Shown: in pieces, positions 28,250 through 41,056 of the stretch
Position numbering within the stretch: position 1 is the stretch's first letter
How the letters are laid out: each line of letters begins with the position of its first letter
Source of the DNA: Pelagibacteraceae bacterium AG-313-A04
GTDB taxonomy: Bacteria; Pseudomonadota; Alphaproteobacteria; Pelagibacterales; Pelagibacteraceae
NCBI GenBank assembly: GCA_003284275.1
Contig: QBVU01000001.1
Coordinates: 124,001-188,000, forward strand
Direction of reading: 5' to 3'
Length of the DNA stretch: 64,000 bases
Notes under the pieces: generated by a model
What the model was told of the DNA's origin: nothing
The model's database searches: none
The model's input: the letters and a program-made list of their open reading frames with translations, nothing else
Program-made: the position numbers and the translations under genes

Positions 28250-31143
28250 TAGTCTTTTAATATCTTTTCTAATATTTCTTTTTGTTGTGCAAGATGTTTA
28301 TTGAGGTTTCCTGTCGCTGTAGAAGAAGAAGCGTTTCTGCCTACATATTTTACTGATTTATCACCAAGATTAATCATTTCCAAAGTTCTATCTATATAAT
28401 TTCTTACAGTATTCCAAGCACCCATATTTTTTGGTTCTTCCTGGCACCAAATAAATTCTGCTTTATTGTACCTTTTTAAGATGTTGGCTAAAGTTTTAGC
28501 AGGAAAAGGATACAACTGTTCTATTCTAACAAAAGTAACTCTATCATTTTTTATTTTTTCTCTTGATTCAAGTAAGTCATAATAAATTTTTCCAGAGCAC
28601 ATCACAACTTTTTCAATTTTTTCATCTCTTTTTTTAAGCTCTAATAAATTATTTACCTTTGAATAAGCATCGTCTTCTAAAACTCTATGGAACGTACTTT
28701 TTTTAGAGAAATCTGACAAATTTGATATACATCTTTTGTGTCTCAATAAAGATTTTGGTGTCATTACTATTAATGGTTTTCTAAATTCTCTGTGCATTTG
28801 ACGTCTTAAAACATGAAAATAGTTTGCTGGTGTAGTGCAATTTACAACTTGCATATTTTCACCAGCACACAACTGTAAGAATCTTTCTAACCTTGCAGAA
28901 GAATGCTCAGGTCCTTGTCCTTCATAACCATGTGGTAGGAGCATTACTAAACCACTAGCTCTTCCCCATTTCGACTCACCTGAAGAGATAAATTGATCTA
29001 TAATTATCTGAGCTCCATTAGCAAAGTCTCCAAATTGAGCTTCCCATAAAACTAGAGTTTCAGGTTCAGAAAGCGAGTATCCAAACTCAAAACCTAATAC
29101 CGCAAATTCTGAAAGCAAACTATCTATTACTTCAAAATTCTTTTGTCCTGCTTTAATGTTGTTCAATGGTATGTATCTTTGATGATTATCTTGATTTCTT
29201 AGAAAAGCATGTCTTTGACTAAAAGTTCCTCTTCCTGAGTCTTGCCCCGATAGTCTTACTGAAAAGCCCTCGGCTAGTAGTGTTCCAAATGCAAGACTTT
29301 CGGCCGTAGCCCAATCTATACTACTTTCTCTTTCTATTGATTGATTTCTTAAATCAAATATTTTTTTTAAAGTTTTGTGAACAGAAAAACCAGCAGGAAT
29401 TTTAGAAATTTTTTTTCCAACAGCTTTTAATAATTTACTTTCAACGCCACTTGCTCCTCTTTTATCTTTACCTAAACCTGGCTTAAATCTTGACCATACA
29501 CCATCAAACCATTTTAAATCAGATTTATAGCTTTTAGATTTTTCAAACTCGTTTTCTAACCATTTTTTAAAATTAGTTTTATTTTTTTGTAATTCGTTAT
29601 CCGAAGTTAGTCCTTCATTACTTAATTTTTGACCATATAAAGTAAGTGTAGATGGATGTGACTTAATTTTTTTATACATTAATGGTTGTGTAAATGACGG
29701 TTCGTCTCCTTCATTATGTCCAAATCTTCTATAACAAACCATGTCTATCACAACATCTCTTTTAAATTTTTGCCTGTACTCCGTTGCTACCTTAGCGCAG
29801 TGAACCACTGCTTCTGGATCATCTCCATTGACATGAAAAATTGGAGCTTGAGCGATTTTTGCGACATCAGATGGGTATGGCGAAGATCTTGCAAATCGTG
29901 GAGCTGTTGTAAATCCAATCTGATTATTTACAATGATATGGATTGTTCCCCCAATATTATGGCCTGGCAATCCGGACATCGCAAAACATTCAGCAACGAT
30001 ACCTTGTCCGGCAAACGCAGCATCACCATGCATTAAAACGGGAATAACTTTTTTTCTTTCCTTATCTTTATGAAAAAATTGTTTTGCTCTAACTTGGCCG
30101 AGCACTACTGGATTAACAGCTTCTAAATGAGATGGATTATCTGTTAAGCTGATATGAACAATATTTCCATCAAAGTCTCGATTTGAGGAGGCGCCTAAAT
30201 GATACTTTACGTCTCCTTCAAAGTCTTTTTTTGATGAAACTGTTTTTCCAAAAAATTCACTAAATATAGCTCTGTAAGATTTTCCCATAACATTTGCTAA
30301 TACATTTAATCTTCCTCTGTGAGGCATTCCAATTTTAATTTCTTTCGCTCCAAGATTTCCCCCTCTTTTAATTATTTGCTCTAGTGCAGGTATAAGAGCT
30401 TCACCTCCATCTAGTCCGAATCTTTTTGTGCCAACAAATTTAACATGCAAATATTTTTCAAATCCCTCAGCCTGAATAATTTTATTTAAAATTGCTTTTT
30501 TTCCATTTTCTGTAAAGGTAATATCTTTTTCTGGTCCTTCTATTCTATCTCTTATCCATGCTTTTTCATCTGGATCACCCATATGCATAAATTCATACCC
30601 AATCGTCGAGCAATAAGTTCTTTTTAAAATATCTAAAATTTGATTTAAGTTGGCATACTGAAGTCCTAAAACGCCATCTAAAAAAATTTTTCTTTTGTAG
30701 TCAATTTTTGTAAAACCATATGACTCTGGTTTAAGTTCAGGATGCTCTTCTTTTTTTTGTATTGAGAGTGGGTCTAAATTTGCGATTAGATGACCTCTAA
30801 TTCTATAGGCTCTAATTAACATAATTGCTCGAACAGAGTCTTTGGATGCCTGTTTGGCAGATCTTGAGTCTGTATTGATGTTTTCTTCTACAAATTCTTT
30901 TTTATCTTCTAATACTTCTTCAAGTTTTTTAAACTTTTTTTCTGGTGACCAGGTTGGTCCTCTTAGATCATTGAAAACAAGTTTCTCATCATCACTTAGC
31001 CCATCAAAAAAATTTTTCCAGCTTTCGGGTAATGATTTTGGATCAGAAATATAATCAGCATAAAACTCATTAATAAATTCTGAGTTCATTCCTGCAAGAA
31101 ATGAAGTTTTTTTATAAATTGTATTGTCGTTTGAAGAAGACAT
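28249..31143 (-). CDS. sucA: 2-oxoglutarate dehydrogenase E1
   Basis: A 964-residue thiamine-diphosphate enzyme. The N-terminal segment contains [16 protein letters not shown] (E1-type docking region). The core has [25 protein letters not shown] for cofactor binding, [18 protein letters not shown], and the C-terminal transketolase-like pyrimidine domain with [10 protein letters not shown] and [17 protein letters not shown]. Full length. It is a key TCA-cycle step, in the order sucC-sucD-sucA-sucB-lpdA. Confidence 0.98.
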   Translation of the reverse strand: MSSSNDNTIYKKTSFLAGMNSEFINEFYADYISDPKSLPESWKNFFDGLSDDEKLVFNDLRGPTWSPEKKFKKLEEVLEDKKEFVEENINTDSRSAKQASKDSVRAIMLIRAYRIRGHLIANLDPLSIQKKEEHPELKPESYGFTKIDYKRKIFLDGVLGLQYANLNQILDILKRTYCSTIGYEFMHMGDPDEKAWIRDRIEGPEKDITFTENGKKAILNKIIQAEGFEKYLHVKFVGTKRFGLDGGEALIPALEQIIKRGGNLGAKEIKIGMPHRGRLNVLANVMGKSYRAIFSEFFGKTVSSKKDFEGDVKYHLGASSNRDFDGNIVHISLTDNPSHLEAVNPVVLGQVRAKQFFHKDKERKKVIPVLMHGDAAFAGQGIVAECFAMSGLPGHNIGGTIHIIVNNQIGFTTAPRFARSSPYPSDVAKIAQAPIFHVNGDDPEAVVHCAKVATEYRQKFKRDVVIDMVCYRRFGHNEGDEPSFTQPLMYKKIKSHPSTLTLYGQKLSNEGLTSDNELQKNKTNFKKWLENEFEKSKSYKSDLKWFDGVWSRFKPGLGKDKRGASGVESKLLKAVGKKISKIPAGFSVHKTLKKIFDLRNQSIERESSIDWATAESLAFGTLLAEGFSVRLSGQDSGRGTFSQRHAFLRNQDNHQRYIPLNNIKAGQKNFEVIDSLLSEFAVLGFEFGYSLSEPETLVLWEAQFGDFANGAQIIIDQFISSGESKWGRASGLVMLLPHGYEGQGPEHSSARLERFLQLCAGENMQVVNCTTPANYFHVLRRQMHREFRKPLIVMTPKSLLRHKRCISNLSDFSKKSTFHRVLEDDAYSKVNNLLELKKRDEKIEKVVMCSGKIYYDLLESREKIKNDRVTFVRIEQLYPFPAKTLANILKRYNKAEFIWCQEEPKNMGAWNTVRNYIDRTLEMINLGDKSVKYVGRNASSSTATGNLNKHLAQQKEILEKILKD

Positions 31144-31174
31144 TAAAATTTATTGTAACATAAACTATAAAAAA

Positions 31175-32050
31175 TCAACCATTAAGTTTTTGGTATAGTG
31201 TTTTTCCAATATCGGCGGGTGATTTAGAAATAGTAATACCAGCAGATTTCATTGTTTCAATTTTATCTTCTGCTCCTCCTTTGCCTCCAGAAATAATTGC
31301 ACCAGCATGTCCCATTCTTCTTCCAGGTGGTGCTGTTAAACCAGCAATAAAACCGACCATTGGTTTTTTAATTTTTTCTCTTTTAAGAAAATCTGCTGCT
31401 TCTTCCTCTGCAGATCCTCCTATTTCACCTATCATAACTATTGATTTAGTCTCATCATCTTTTAAAAAAAGCTCTAAGCAATCTATAAAGTTTGTTCCGT
31501 TAATTGGATCACCGCCGATACCTATACAAGTTGACTGACCCATTCCGTTCGCCGAGGTTTGCGCTACAGCTTCATAAGTAAGAGTACCTGACCTAGAGAC
31601 AATACCTACTGTACCTTTTTTGTGAATGTTACCAGGCATTATTCCAATTTTACATTCATCAGGAGTTATTATTCCCGGACAATTAGGCCCGATTAGTCTT
31701 GATGAACTTTTATTTAAAACTTGTTTTACTTTAAGCATATCTAGGATTGGAATTCCCTCAGTGATGCAAACAATTAATTCTATTTTTGCCTCTATTGCCT
31801 CCATTATTGCGGCACCAGCAAATTTAGGTGGAACATATATCATCGTAGCGCCAGCTGAGGTTTTTTCTTTAGCTTCTTGAACCGTATTAAATACTGGTAA
31901 GCCTAAATGTTTTTGACCCCCTTTTTTTGGAGTTACACCTCCTACAATTTTAGTTCCATACTTTAGAGCTTGTTCAGAATGAAAAGTTCCATGGGTTCCA
32001 GTAAAACCTTGGCAAATAACTTTTGTATTTTTATTTACTAGAACTGACAT
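31175..32050 (-). CDS. sucD: succinyl-CoA synthetase alpha subunit
   Basis: A 291-residue CoA-binding subunit. CoA-binding [14 protein letters not shown] is near residue 16, followed by [20 protein letters not shown] and the phosphohistidine loop [13 protein letters not shown]. It forms succinate and ATP/GTP from succinyl-CoA with SucC, whose stop overlaps its start. A 31-base gap separates it from sucA. Confidence 0.98.
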   Translation of the reverse strand: MSVLVNKNTKVICQGFTGTHGTFHSEQALKYGTKIVGGVTPKKGGQKHLGLPVFNTVQEAKEKTSAGATMIYVPPKFAGAAIMEAIEAKIELIVCITEGIPILDMLKVKQVLNKSSSRLIGPNCPGIITPDECKIGIMPGNIHKKGTVGIVSRSGTLTYEAVAQTSANGMGQSTCIGIGGDPINGTNFIDCLELFLKDDETKSIVMIGEIGGSAEEEAADFLKREKIKKPMVGFIAGLTAPPGRRMGHAGAIISGGKGGAEDKIETMKSAGITISKSPADIGKTLYQKLNG

Positions 32051-33213
32051 TATTTTATTGCCTCAACAATTTTTTTCGCTGCATCATTTAAATCTGAGGC
32101 TGATAATATTTTCAAATTTGATTTATCTAATATTGCTTTGCCCTCTTTAAAGTTGGTGCCGGCTAATCTTACAACTAGAGGAACTTTTAGGTTTATTGCT
32201 TTTGCAGCATCAACCACGCCTTGAGCAAGAACATCACATCGCATTATACCTCCAAATATATTGATCAAAATACCTTTTACATTTTTATCTGACAAAATTA
32301 ATTTGAAGGCAGCAGCTACTTTTTCTTTGGATGCACCCCCACCCACGTCTAAAAAATTTGCAGGCTCTTTACCGTAGAGTTTAATTATATCCATTGTTGC
32401 CATAGCTAAGCCAGCTCCATTGACCATACAACCAATTGAACCATTTAATTTGATGTATGCGAGATCATATTTACTTGCTTCTATTTCAGTCGGATCTTCC
32501 TCATTTAAATCTCTAAGCTCGTATATTTCTGGTCTACGAAAAATTGCATTGTCATCGAAGTTCATTTTAGCATCTAAACAAATTAATTCGTTAGATTTTG
32601 TAAGTATTAACGGATTTATTTCAATTAAGCTTGCATCTTTTGAAATTATTATCTCGTAAAGAGATTTTATTAATTTAGATGCTGTTTGTTTTTGTTTTTC
32701 ATTAAGTTTGAAAACTGAAATTATCTTATCTATTTCATCATTATTAGGTCCACTTTCATTAAGATCTATCTTATTTGTAATTATTTTATTCGGTGTTTCT
32801 TGAGCAACTTTTTCTATATCCATACCACCTTCTGTACTGCTTATAAAAGCGATTTTAGAAGTCTCTCGATCAACCAGACATGATAAATAAAATTCTTTTG
32901 AAATATTCGAGGCTTCTTCTATGTAAAGTCTTTTCACTTGCTTTCCCTCTGGGCCTGTTTGGTGGGTAACTAAAATTTTTCCCATCATTTTTTTTGATTC
33001 AATTATAAGGTCGGGGAGATTTTTAATTAATTTTACCCCACCAGCTTTTCCTCTTCCTCCAGCATGAATTTGTGCTTTTAATACAAATTCTTCACTTTTC
33101 AGTTGGGAAATTTTCTTTTCTAACTCATCTAAATTGAAAATGACTATTCCTTTTGATACAGGAGCTCCAAATTCTTTTAAAATCTCTTTTGCTTGATATT
33201 CGTGAATGTTCAT
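32050..33213 (-). CDS. sucC: succinyl-CoA synthetase beta subunit
   Basis: A 387-residue ATP-grasp subunit. It starts [19 protein letters not shown] and shows [41 protein letters not shown] and [15 protein letters not shown]. Full length. It begins the sucCDAB-lpdA unit. In many Alphaproteobacteria mdh lies directly upstream; here two glycosyltransferase genes separate them. Confidence 0.98.
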   Translation of the reverse strand: MNIHEYQAKEILKEFGAPVSKGIVIFNLDELEKKISQLKSEEFVLKAQIHAGGRGKAGGVKLIKNLPDLIIESKKMMGKILVTHQTGPEGKQVKRLYIEEASNISKEFYLSCLVDRETSKIAFISSTEGGMDIEKVAQETPNKIITNKIDLNESGPNNDEIDKIISVFKLNEKQKQTASKLIKSLYEIIISKDASLIEINPLILTKSNELICLDAKMNFDDNAIFRRPEIYELRDLNEEDPTEIEASKYDLAYIKLNGSIGCMVNGAGLAMATMDIIKLYGKEPANFLDVGGGASKEKVAAAFKLILSDKNVKGILINIFGGIMRCDVLAQGVVDAAKAINLKVPLVVRLAGTNFKEGKAILDKSNLKILSASDLNDAAKKIVEAIK

Positions 33214-33234
33214 TAATTATTTTTTTTTTTACCA

Positions 33235-33262
33235 TTTATAGTTAATATAAGTTTATAAGCAA
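33235..33262 (-). promoter_or_regulatory. candidate promoter of sucCDAB-lpdA
   Basis: In the 75-base gap upstream of sucC, TTGCTT (33257-33262), a 16-base spacer and TATAAA (33235-33240) read on the minus strand. The region is almost pure A/T, which makes chance matches to -10 boxes common. Confidence 0.4.
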
Positions 33263-33288
33263 TTAAAATTTATATTTATTTTATATTT

Positions 33289-34149
33289 ATGAAAAAAAAT
33301 TATATAATATTACCTGTCTACAATGATTTGGATTCTTTAAAAAAAGTTTTAGAAATTCTTAATCGAAGCTTTAAAACTTTAAAATCAAATAACTTCATAA
33401 TCATAGTGAATGATTTTTCCTCAAAAAAATTAAAGTTTAATAAAAAATATTCTAATTTTAAAAAAATAAATGTGCTCAATTTAAAAAAAAATGTTGGCAG
33501 TCAAAAAGCTATTTTTTTTGGCTTAAAATATTTACAAAAAAAAATTAAGAAAAAAAACAATGAGACAATAATATCTATTCTAGACTCTGATGGTGAAGAT
33601 AATCCAAATATGGTTAAAAAGCTAATAAGATTTGTAAATTTAAAAAAAGATTACTTCATTTTTGCTTCCAGAAAAAAAAGAACAGAAAATAGTTTTCTTA
33701 AAGCTCTAAATCAACTTCGTTTATTAATTACTTTTATATTAACTGGGAAATATATAAATTTTGGTAATTTCAGTTCATTTCCATCGTTTTTATTAAATAA
33801 AATACTTTCTAATAATAATTTGTATTTAGCTTATTCATCAGGAGTGCTTAAGAATTATAACAAATTTTTTTTTGTTAAGATAAAAAAGAGCAAAAGATTT
33901 TACGGGAATTCAAAAGTAAATCTAGAATTTTTAATATTACACACTATCAATATAATTTCTGTTTTTTATAAAACAGTTTTTTTTAGAACATTTTTTTTTC
34001 TAATGATAACTTTATTTTTTTTAGAGAATGTTAAATTAAAAACCTCAATTATTTCATTTTTTTTATTAATTAATTTAGTTCTGGCAGGAATAAATATTTT
34101 TTTTAAACCAAAAAAAGTTAATTTATCTATGATTAAAAGTGTTATTTAG
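33289..34149 (+). CDS. family 2 glycosyltransferase with C-terminal membrane helices
   Basis: A 286-residue protein. The GT-A fold starts with ILPVYNDLDSLKKVL (about residues 6-20), has a VNDFSS loop near residue 40, and carries the metal-binding DSDGEDNPNMV (about 99-109). The C-terminal ~80 residues hold two membrane helices. It probably transfers a sugar from a nucleotide sugar to a polyprenyl phosphate or glycan; the substrate is unknown. Base composition is even more A/T-rich than the flanking TCA genes. It is the only plus-strand gene between 18.7 and 48.8 kb and converges on the membrane gene at 34160. Confidence 0.8.
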   Translation: MKKNYIILPVYNDLDSLKKVLEILNRSFKTLKSNNFIIIVNDFSSKKLKFNKKYSNFKKINVLNLKKNVGSQKAIFFGLKYLQKKIKKKNNETIISILDSDGEDNPNMVKKLIRFVNLKKDYFIFASRKKRTENSFLKALNQLRLLITFILTGKYINFGNFSSFPSFLLNKILSNNNLYLAYSSGVLKNYNKFFFVKIKKSKRFYGNSKVNLEFLILHTINIISVFYKTVFFRTFFFLMITLFFLENVKLKTSIISFFLLINLVLAGINIFFKPKKVNLSMIKSVI

Positions 34150-34159
34150 CTTGGCTCTG

Positions 34160-35728
34160 CTATATGCAGTTATCTATCATGATTTTTGATAAATTTTTAT
34201 TTATATTTTCTTTTGTATAACAATCATTATTAAATATATTTTTTAAGTATCTTTCTTTATCTTTATGTATGTATAAAGTTTTTATTTTTTGAATTCTTAA
34301 ACTTTCAATAAAAAAATTTTTATAGATATTAAAATATTTATTATTTCTACTTGGCACACTCATAGAGTCAAACCATTTGTTTGGTGCTATATTTTTTAAT
34401 TTTAAGACTGAGGGAAAAATTTGATAGTCTGTTATTATAATTTTTTTAGTGTTATCAGATAAAATAATTTCTTTAATTTCAATTAAATTTTTAATTTCTT
34501 CTGCTGGATTTATATTATAAGGCGTAATCCATTTTAAATCTTTTAATGATTTATCAAAATTTTCTGCTTTAACGGCAAGATTTAAATCAACGTCACTTAA
34601 TTCCATAAATTTTTTATTCTCATTAAATCGCAAATGAAATTTAATTGTGGAGATAATTAAAATTGAAACTAAAAAAATTAAAATAAATTTTTTATTGAAA
34701 TACTTGTTACAAAAAAAATGTGACACACCAATTAAAAAGGGTATTAAAAAAAATATCAAAATCTGATTTTTTGTAAATATTTGTGCTAGTATAAAGATAC
34801 TTGTCATTAGCATCGTAAATATTAATAAAAAACAATCTTTCTTAGTTTCTAAATTGAGTTTGTTTTTTGTTAATCTAAAAAGAACAATAATTAAAGGTAT
34901 CAAGGAAAAGTAAATGAACTTAAATTGGGAGAAGACATTGTTAAAATTATAATTAATGCTTAAACTTCTAAGTTTTCCTATTTCTAAGGGATAGAGAATG
35001 TATTGAATAAAAAAACTATTTAGAGGTATTTTATTTACTAGAATAAGTAATATGAAGAAAAACATCGATAAAATTGACCCTGAGATTAAATAAAACAAAA
35101 ATTTAAATTCTTTAGTCTTAAAAAAAATCCAAAAAATTAAAATAAATGAAAAAAACAATAAAAGTAAGTAAGCAGATGGTATTTGTTTAGATAAAAATGA
35201 TGCAAAAAGAAATATAGGAACTAAAAACCAGAAAATAGGTTTATCTTTTAAAAACGCTAAAAATAAAAATATACCAGAAGCTATAGAAAAAATTACTGCA
35301 TGATGATCCATAAAAGGTGTTCCCACCGATGGATAAGCCAGAATCGAAGCACTAAGAGAGTAAAGAAAACTATAACCAGTCTTAATCCCTAACTGATTAA
35401 AAAAGTAAAAAAAGATTATTACTATAAATAAATTTAATACAGCTGCATGTAATACATAGCTAAACCAATTAATTCCAAATATTTTAAAAAAAATAAACTG
35501 TATATAATCTAATATCGGTCCAGTAATAGACCAATAATCTTTGAAAGGATGATATCCATTTAAAATCTTATAACCTGCGTCGTAAATTAAAAAACTATCA
35601 ATTGGAAAAACTCCAATAAAACCATAATAGAACGTAAAGAAAAACGAACTTATTATTAAAAAAAAAATATAAAAATTTCTTTTAAATTGACTATTATTTA
35701 AGCTCTGGATCAATTTTTTTTGCAGCAT
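34160..35728 (-). CDS. polytopic membrane protein, probable GT-C glycosyltransferase
   Basis: A 522-residue protein with about ten transmembrane helices and a ~130-residue hydrophilic C-terminus. After helix 1 comes an acidic loop, [26 protein letters not shown], followed by SITGPILDY. The D...Y...[12 protein letters not shown]..tGP pattern matches ArnT/PMT-like GT-C enzymes, which use lipid-linked sugars. The neighbouring GT2 may supply the lipid-linked donor, an inference. The ATG at 35728 overlaps the mdh end by 35 bases; a TTG precedes it. Very A/T-rich. Confidence 0.7.
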   Translation of the reverse strand: MLQKKLIQSLNNSQFKRNFYIFFLIISSFFFTFYYGFIGVFPIDSFLIYDAGYKILNGYHPFKDYWSITGPILDYIQFIFFKIFGINWFSYVLHAAVLNLFIVIIFFYFFNQLGIKTGYSFLYSLSASILAYPSVGTPFMDHHAVIFSIASGIFLFLAFLKDKPIFWFLVPIFLFASFLSKQIPSAYLLLLFFSFILIFWIFFKTKEFKFLFYLISGSILSMFFFILLILVNKIPLNSFFIQYILYPLEIGKLRSLSINYNFNNVFSQFKFIYFSLIPLIIVLFRLTKNKLNLETKKDCFLLIFTMLMTSIFILAQIFTKNQILIFFLIPFLIGVSHFFCNKYFNKKFILIFLVSILIISTIKFHLRFNENKKFMELSDVDLNLAVKAENFDKSLKDLKWITPYNINPAEEIKNLIEIKEIILSDNTKKIIITDYQIFPSVLKLKNIAPNKWFDSMSVPSRNNKYFNIYKNFFIESLRIQKIKTLYIHKDKERYLKNIFNNDCYTKENINKNLSKIMIDNCI

Positions 35729-36653
35729 CAAATAAATCTTTAACAGACTCGACTGATTTTTTAAAATTTATTTCTTCATCTAGAGAAAGATTTAATTCAA
35801 TAATTTTTTCAACTCCTTTAGATCCAATTATTACTGGCACGCCAGCATAAATATTTTTTGTGTTATATTCTCCGTTTAGATGGACTGCGCACGGGAGTTG
35901 TTTTTTTTGATCTTTTAGATAAGACTCGGCCATCTCAACACCAGAAGCGGCCGGTGCATAAAATGCTGAACCTTTCTCTAAATATTTTACAATTTCTGCT
36001 CCTCCTTTTTTTGTTCGATCAATTATCTGTTCTAACCTTTCTTTGGATAATTTACCCTCTTTAACTAGCTCTGTAATTTTCTTACCTTCTACTTCTGTTG
36101 AACCCAGCATCGCAACCATAGTATCTCCATGACCACCTAATACAAAAGATTTAATTTTATCTACAGGCACTTTCAATTCTTGGGAAATAAAGTAAATAAA
36201 CCTTGAAGAGTCTAATATGCCTGCCATTCCAACAACTTTATTTTTTGGAAGCCCTGAGTATTTTTGCAAAGCCATGACAATTACATCTAAAGGGTTGGTA
36301 ATACATATAACAAAAGCATTTGGTGATGTCTTTTTAATTCCGTCAGCAACTTGTTTGATGATTTTAAGATTAATCCCTAGTAAGTCATCTCTTGTCATTC
36401 CAGGTTTTCTAGGAACGCCAGCAGTGATTATTATTACATCAGAATTTTTTGTATCTTGGTAATTGTCTGTTCCAGATAAATTAACATTAAATCCATTTAC
36501 TGGTGATGATTGGGCGATATCTAAAGCTTTTCCTTTTGCCAAACCTGCAGCAACATCAAATAAAACAACATCTGCTAAACCTTTTAGGGCTATAAGATGA
36601 GCTAACGTGCCTCCTATTTGACCAGCTCCAATTAACGTTATTTTTTTTTTCAT
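35694..36653 (-). CDS. mdh: malate dehydrogenase
   Basis: A 319-residue LDH-like malate dehydrogenase. It has NAD loop [11 protein letters not shown] (8-18), substrate arginines in [21 protein letters not shown], and catalytic histidine in [11 protein letters not shown]. It oxidises malate to oxaloacetate. It lies four bases after mmsA at the end of a long minus-strand run from the sdh genes. Confidence 0.97.
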   Translation of the reverse strand: MKKKITLIGAGQIGGTLAHLIALKGLADVVLFDVAAGLAKGKALDIAQSSPVNGFNVNLSGTDNYQDTKNSDVIIITAGVPRKPGMTRDDLLGINLKIIKQVADGIKKTSPNAFVICITNPLDVIVMALQKYSGLPKNKVVGMAGILDSSRFIYFISQELKVPVDKIKSFVLGGHGDTMVAMLGSTEVEGKKITELVKEGKLSKERLEQIIDRTKKGGAEIVKYLEKGSAFYAPAASGVEMAESYLKDQKKQLPCAVHLNGEYNTKNIYAGVPVIIGSKGVEKIIELNLSLDEEINFKKSVESVKDLFDAAKKIDPELK

Positions 36654-36657
36654 TAGT

Positions 36658-38151
36658 TTATTTCATTGTTGGCATTACAAACTCAGGGTCAGATCTTAAG
36701 CCTGTTGGCCATCTTGAGGTAATAGTTTTTAATTTAGTATAAAATCTTACTCCTTCTGGCCCGTGCATATGCTGATCTCCGAATAAAGATCTTTTCCAAC
36801 CACCAAAGCTATGGAATGCCATTGGTACTGGTATTGGAATATTTATTCCAACCATACCAATCTTAGCTTTATTATAAAATGTCCTTCCAGTGTCACCATC
36901 TCTTGTAAATATACTTACACCATTTCCAAATTCGTGATCATTTACAAGTTTTAAAGCCTCATCGAAATCTTTAGCTCTAACCACGGATAACACTGGGCCA
37001 AAAATTTCTTCTTTGTAAATTCTCATATCTTTTTTTACATGATCGAACAAACATCCACCTATGTAATATCCATTTTCATATCCTTGTAATTTAAAATTTC
37101 TTCCATCAACAACTAATTTGGCTCCTTCTTTTTCACCGATATCAACGTAACCCTTGACTTTTGCTAAATGTTCTTTCGTTACAAGTGGTCCCATTTCTGA
37201 TTGTTTATCCATCCCAGGACCAACTTTTAACGCTTCAACTTTTTTTGATAAAGACTCTACAAGTTTATCTCCTATACCACCTACTGCAACAGCAACAGAT
37301 TGAGCCATACATCTCTCACCTGCTGAGCCGTATGCTGCACCCATTAAACCGTTAACAGCTTGATCTAAATCACAATCGGGCATCACAACACAATGATTTT
37401 TTGCCCCACCAAGCGCCTGAACTCTTTTTTCGTTTTTTGCACAATTTTCGTAAATATATTTAGCAATTGGTGTAGAGCCAACAAAGCTCATGGCTACTAC
37501 ATCTTTATTATTTATTAAAGCATCTACGGCTTCCTTGTCTCCATTAATAATATTGAATACTCCGTCAGGGAGGCCGGCCTCTTTCAATAGTTCAGCTAAT
37601 CTCATTGAACATGATGGATCTTTCTCAGAGGGTTTTAAAACAAATGTGTTTCCACAAGCTATTGCCATTGGGAACATCCACATTGGAACCATAGCAGGAA
37701 AATTAAAAGGCGTAATTCCTGCACAAACTCCTAATGGTTGTCTTATAGACCAGCTATCAACATTTGTACCAACATTTTCAGTAAATTCACCTTTAAGCAT
37801 TTGAGGAATACCACAAGCATATTCGACAACTTCTAAACCTCTGGTCAGTGAACCTCTGGCATCCTCGTAAACTTTTCCGTGTTCAGCGACTATGATTTTT
37901 GTAAGTTCATCAGAATTCTTTTCAATTAATTCTTTAAATTTAAACATTATTCTTGCTCTTTGTAGAGGTGGTGTATTTGCCCAAGGTTCAAAAGCTTTCT
38001 TAGCATTTACAACCGCTTCATTCACGTCTTTGGTAGAAGCAAGTTTTACTTCTGAACTTTGTTCTCCTGTCGCTGGGTTGAATATTTTACCTATCCTTTT
38101 TGACGCTCCGCTAAATGATTTGCCTCCAACAAAGTGTTCGATAGTATTCAT
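36658..38151 (-). CDS. mmsA: methylmalonate-semialdehyde dehydrogenase (CoA-acylating)
   Basis: A 497-residue aldehyde dehydrogenase of the MmsA branch. It has [20 protein letters not shown] at the start, [16 protein letters not shown], the catalytic cysteine in [11 protein letters not shown], and [21 protein letters not shown], a branch signature. It forms propionyl-CoA or acetyl-CoA from (methyl)malonate semialdehyde in valine, inositol or beta-alanine breakdown; which applies here is unknown. It sits between sdhB and mdh, within TCA genes. Confidence 0.93.
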   Translation of the reverse strand: MNTIEHFVGGKSFSGASKRIGKIFNPATGEQSSEVKLASTKDVNEAVVNAKKAFEPWANTPPLQRARIMFKFKELIEKNSDELTKIIVAEHGKVYEDARGSLTRGLEVVEYACGIPQMLKGEFTENVGTNVDSWSIRQPLGVCAGITPFNFPAMVPMWMFPMAIACGNTFVLKPSEKDPSCSMRLAELLKEAGLPDGVFNIINGDKEAVDALINNKDVVAMSFVGSTPIAKYIYENCAKNEKRVQALGGAKNHCVVMPDCDLDQAVNGLMGAAYGSAGERCMAQSVAVAVGGIGDKLVESLSKKVEALKVGPGMDKQSEMGPLVTKEHLAKVKGYVDIGEKEGAKLVVDGRNFKLQGYENGYYIGGCLFDHVKKDMRIYKEEIFGPVLSVVRAKDFDEALKLVNDHEFGNGVSIFTRDGDTGRTFYNKAKIGMVGINIPIPVPMAFHSFGGWKRSLFGDQHMHGPEGVRFYTKLKTITSRWPTGLRSDPEFVMPTMK

Positions 38152-38174
38152 GATGATATTGAATAAATAAGCTT

Positions 38175-38951
38175 TTAGCTTGTTGCAAGCATTTTCTTAA
38201 TAGATCCAATAGCTTTTGCTGGATTTAATCCCTTTGGACACGAATTAGTACAATTCATAATAGTATGACACCTGTATAATTTTAGTTCGTCGGCTACTTT
38301 TTTGAGTCTTTCTTTTTTATCCCCATCTCTACTATCATTAATCCAACGATAGGCTTGAAGCAAAACGGCTGGACCTAAATATTTATCACCATTCCACCAA
38401 TAGCTGGGGCAAGAAGTTGAGCAACAAGCGCATAGAATACACTCATAATAACCATCTAATTTTTCTCTATCTTTTTGAGACTGTTTGATTTCTTCTTTTT
38501 CTTTTCCAGTTTGTTCCGTTTGAAGCCACGGTTTAATAGATTCATATTGCTTATATAGTGTGGTTAAATCTCCGATTAGATCTTTAACTACTTTTAAATG
38601 AGGTAGGGGGTAAACATTTAAATCTCCATTAATATCTATATGGGATTTGATACAAGCTAATGTATTTACTCCGTCTATATTCATGGCACAAGAACCACAA
38701 ACTCCATGAGCACATGATCTTCTAAATGTAAGTGAAGGATCAATTTCATTTTTTATTTTAAATAAAATATCTAAAACTTTTGGACCACAATTATCCATAT
38801 CTACTTCAAAAGTATCTATCCTAGGGTTTTGTCCGTTTGACGGATCCCATCTATATACATTTACTTTTTTTAAATTTTTTGAGTTAGTTTTATCTTTATA
38901 AAACTTACCAGCTTCTATTTTAGAACTTTGAGGTAAGTTAAATTGCACCAT
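38175..38951 (-). CDS. sdhB: succinate dehydrogenase iron-sulfur subunit
   Basis: A 258-residue subunit with three Fe-S clusters. The 2Fe-2S ligands are in [15 protein letters not shown], 4Fe-4S in [12 protein letters not shown], and 3Fe-4S in [17 protein letters not shown]. It passes electrons from SdhA to ubiquinone. Start lies two bases after sdhA stop; a 23-base gap separates it from mmsA. Confidence 0.98.
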   Translation of the reverse strand: MVQFNLPQSSKIEAGKFYKDKTNSKNLKKVNVYRWDPSNGQNPRIDTFEVDMDNCGPKVLDILFKIKNEIDPSLTFRRSCAHGVCGSCAMNIDGVNTLACIKSHIDINGDLNVYPLPHLKVVKDLIGDLTTLYKQYESIKPWLQTEQTGKEKEEIKQSQKDREKLDGYYECILCACCSTSCPSYWWNGDKYLGPAVLLQAYRWINDSRDGDKKERLKKVADELKLYRCHTIMNCTNSCPKGLNPAKAIGSIKKMLATS

Positions 38952-38953
38952 GC

Positions 38954-40729
38954 TTAGTAAACTCTCTCCTTGGGAGGAAAATATTGAACGTCATTTGTAA
39001 GTGTTCTGGAATGAACGTCTCTATATTTGATCTCTACTTTTTTATCCTTCTGCCAAGCTAAAGTGTGTTTCATAAAATTTTTATCATCTCTCTTGCTGTA
39101 ATCTTCTCTTGCATGTGCTCCTCTGCTCTCTTTCCTGCTATAGGCTGAGTCCATTGTAGTTAATGCCTGTCTAATTAAATTATCAAATTCCAAAGTTTCA
39201 ACCAATTCAGTGTTAAAAAGAAGAGATTTATCTTTAACAGAGATATCTTCCATTCCTTCATAAGGCTTTCTTATTTGATCCACGCCTTCTTTTAATGTTT
39301 TCTCCGTTCTAAATACTGCACATTTCGATTGCATTGTTTTTTGCATATTTAGTCTTAGTTCTGCTGTCTTACTAGATCCTGTCGAATTTCTGATTTTATC
39401 AAATCTATCTAAACATTTATCTGTTTCTGTTCTGGAAACCTCTTCGTGAGGCATGCCTGGTTTTACAAGTTCAGCTGCTCTTTTGGCTGCTGCTCGTCCA
39501 AATACCACAAGGTCAATTAACGAATTTGATCCCAACCTATTAGCCCCATGAACTGATACACAGGCTGCTTCACCAATTGCCATAAGACCAGGCACTGTTT
39601 TCTCTGAACCATTTAAAGTCAAAACTTCTGCTCTATAATTTGTTGGAATACCGCCCATGTTGTAGTGAACTGTTGGCACCACTGGAATTGGTTGTTTATT
39701 AACATCGACATTTGCAAACGTTTTTGCGGCTTCAGTAATGCCTGGAAGTCTTTCCTCTAATACTTCTTTGTCCAAATGATCTAAGTGTAAATTTATGTGG
39801 TCTTTATCTTTTCCAACACCTCTACCTTCATTAATTTCCATCTCCATTGATCTGCTTACTACATCTCTAGATGCCAAATCTTTTGCATTAGGAGCGTAAC
39901 GTTCCATAAATCTTTCACCTTTGCCATTTACTAAGAATCCTCCTTCTCCTCTTGCACCTTCAGTTATTAAACATCCCACACCATAAATTCCAGTTGGATG
40001 GAATTGAACAAACTCCATATCTTGTAAAGGCAGCCCAGCTCTCAATACCATTGCGTTTCCGTCTCCCGTGCAAGTATGCGCTGAGGTAGCTGAATAATAA
40101 ACTTTTCCATACCCTCCTGTTGCAATTATAGTAATGTGTGATCTGAATCTATGAATCGTTCCATCAGTTAAATTCCAAGCTATAACTCCTTTGCACTCCC
40201 CGTTTTTCATTATTAAGTCTAGTGCAAAATATTCAATAAAAAATTCTGTATTATGTTTTAATGCTTGACCATAAAGAGTATGTAAAATTGCATGACCAGT
40301 TCTATCTGCAGCAGCACATGTTCTCTGTGCTGTACCATTACCATAATTTTTTGTCATTCCACCAAAAGGTCTCTGATAAATTTTTCCATCATCTGTTCTA
40401 CTAAATGGAACTCCGTATCTTTCTAATTCTACTACTGCTCTTGGAGCCTCTTTACATAAATATTCTATGGCATCTTGATCGCCCAACCAGTCAGAACCTT
40501 TGACAGTATCGTACATATGCCATCTCCAATCATCTTCTCCCATATTTCCAAGTGCCGCCGAAATTCCTCCCTGAGCTGCAGATGTGTGGCTTCTAGTTGG
40601 AAATACTTTTGAAATACAAGCTGTTTTTAATCCGGCTTCTGATAGGCCAACGGCAGCTCTAAGACCAGATCCGCCTGCTCCTAAAACTACAACGTCATAT
40701 TCATGATCTATAATTTTATATGCACTCAT
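38954..40729 (-). CDS. sdhA: succinate dehydrogenase flavoprotein subunit
   Basis: A 591-residue flavoprotein. It has FAD loop [12 protein letters not shown] (about 15-26), covalent-FAD histidine in [11 protein letters not shown], the active-site region [20 protein letters not shown] and [19 protein letters not shown]. Full length. It oxidises succinate to fumarate, and overlaps sdhD by one base. Confidence 0.98.
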   Translation of the reverse strand: MSAYKIIDHEYDVVVLGAGGSGLRAAVGLSEAGLKTACISKVFPTRSHTSAAQGGISAALGNMGEDDWRWHMYDTVKGSDWLGDQDAIEYLCKEAPRAVVELERYGVPFSRTDDGKIYQRPFGGMTKNYGNGTAQRTCAAADRTGHAILHTLYGQALKHNTEFFIEYFALDLIMKNGECKGVIAWNLTDGTIHRFRSHITIIATGGYGKVYYSATSAHTCTGDGNAMVLRAGLPLQDMEFVQFHPTGIYGVGCLITEGARGEGGFLVNGKGERFMERYAPNAKDLASRDVVSRSMEMEINEGRGVGKDKDHINLHLDHLDKEVLEERLPGITEAAKTFANVDVNKQPIPVVPTVHYNMGGIPTNYRAEVLTLNGSEKTVPGLMAIGEAACVSVHGANRLGSNSLIDLVVFGRAAAKRAAELVKPGMPHEEVSRTETDKCLDRFDKIRNSTGSSKTAELRLNMQKTMQSKCAVFRTEKTLKEGVDQIRKPYEGMEDISVKDKSLLFNTELVETLEFDNLIRQALTTMDSAYSRKESRGAHAREDYSKRDDKNFMKHTLAWQKDKKVEIKYRDVHSRTLTNDVQYFPPKERVY

Positions 40730-41055
40730 TATGGTAAATTATATATTCCTATAATAGTTATTAAAGGTATAGTTATAGCAAATATATTCAATGCTTTATT
40801 TGCGACATTTTTGATTTTTTGATCTTTAATATAATCCTCAAATATCTCACTTATTGTTAAAGCTGAAAAAAAGAATGAAACTATAATGAATAAAGAAAAC
40901 AAAAATTTTGTTGGTTGGTCTGTAAAAAAAGTAACTACAGTTTGATAATCATTCTCATAAATAGAAATAAAATTTACAATAAACCAAATCATAAAGGGAA
41001 TAAGTAAAAAAGAGCTTATTTTTGTAAATAACCATTTTTTCGTAGAAATATGCAT
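40729..41055 (-). CDS. sdhD: succinate dehydrogenase membrane anchor SdhD
   Basis: A 108-residue protein with three transmembrane helices. An N-terminal [11 protein letters not shown] fits the quinone-proximal start of SdhD anchors, and SDHxxxD-type residues are weakly conserved. I prefer the ATG at 41055, one base past the sdhC stop, to an in-frame TTG at 41076 inside sdhC. Identification rests mainly on topology and position between sdhC and sdhA. Confidence 0.88.
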   Translation of the reverse strand: MHISTKKWLFTKISSFLLIPFMIWFIVNFISIYENDYQTVVTFFTDQPTKFLFSLFIIVSFFFSALTISEIFEDYIKDQKIKNVANKALNIFAITIPLITIIGIYNLP

Positions 41056-41056
41056 A

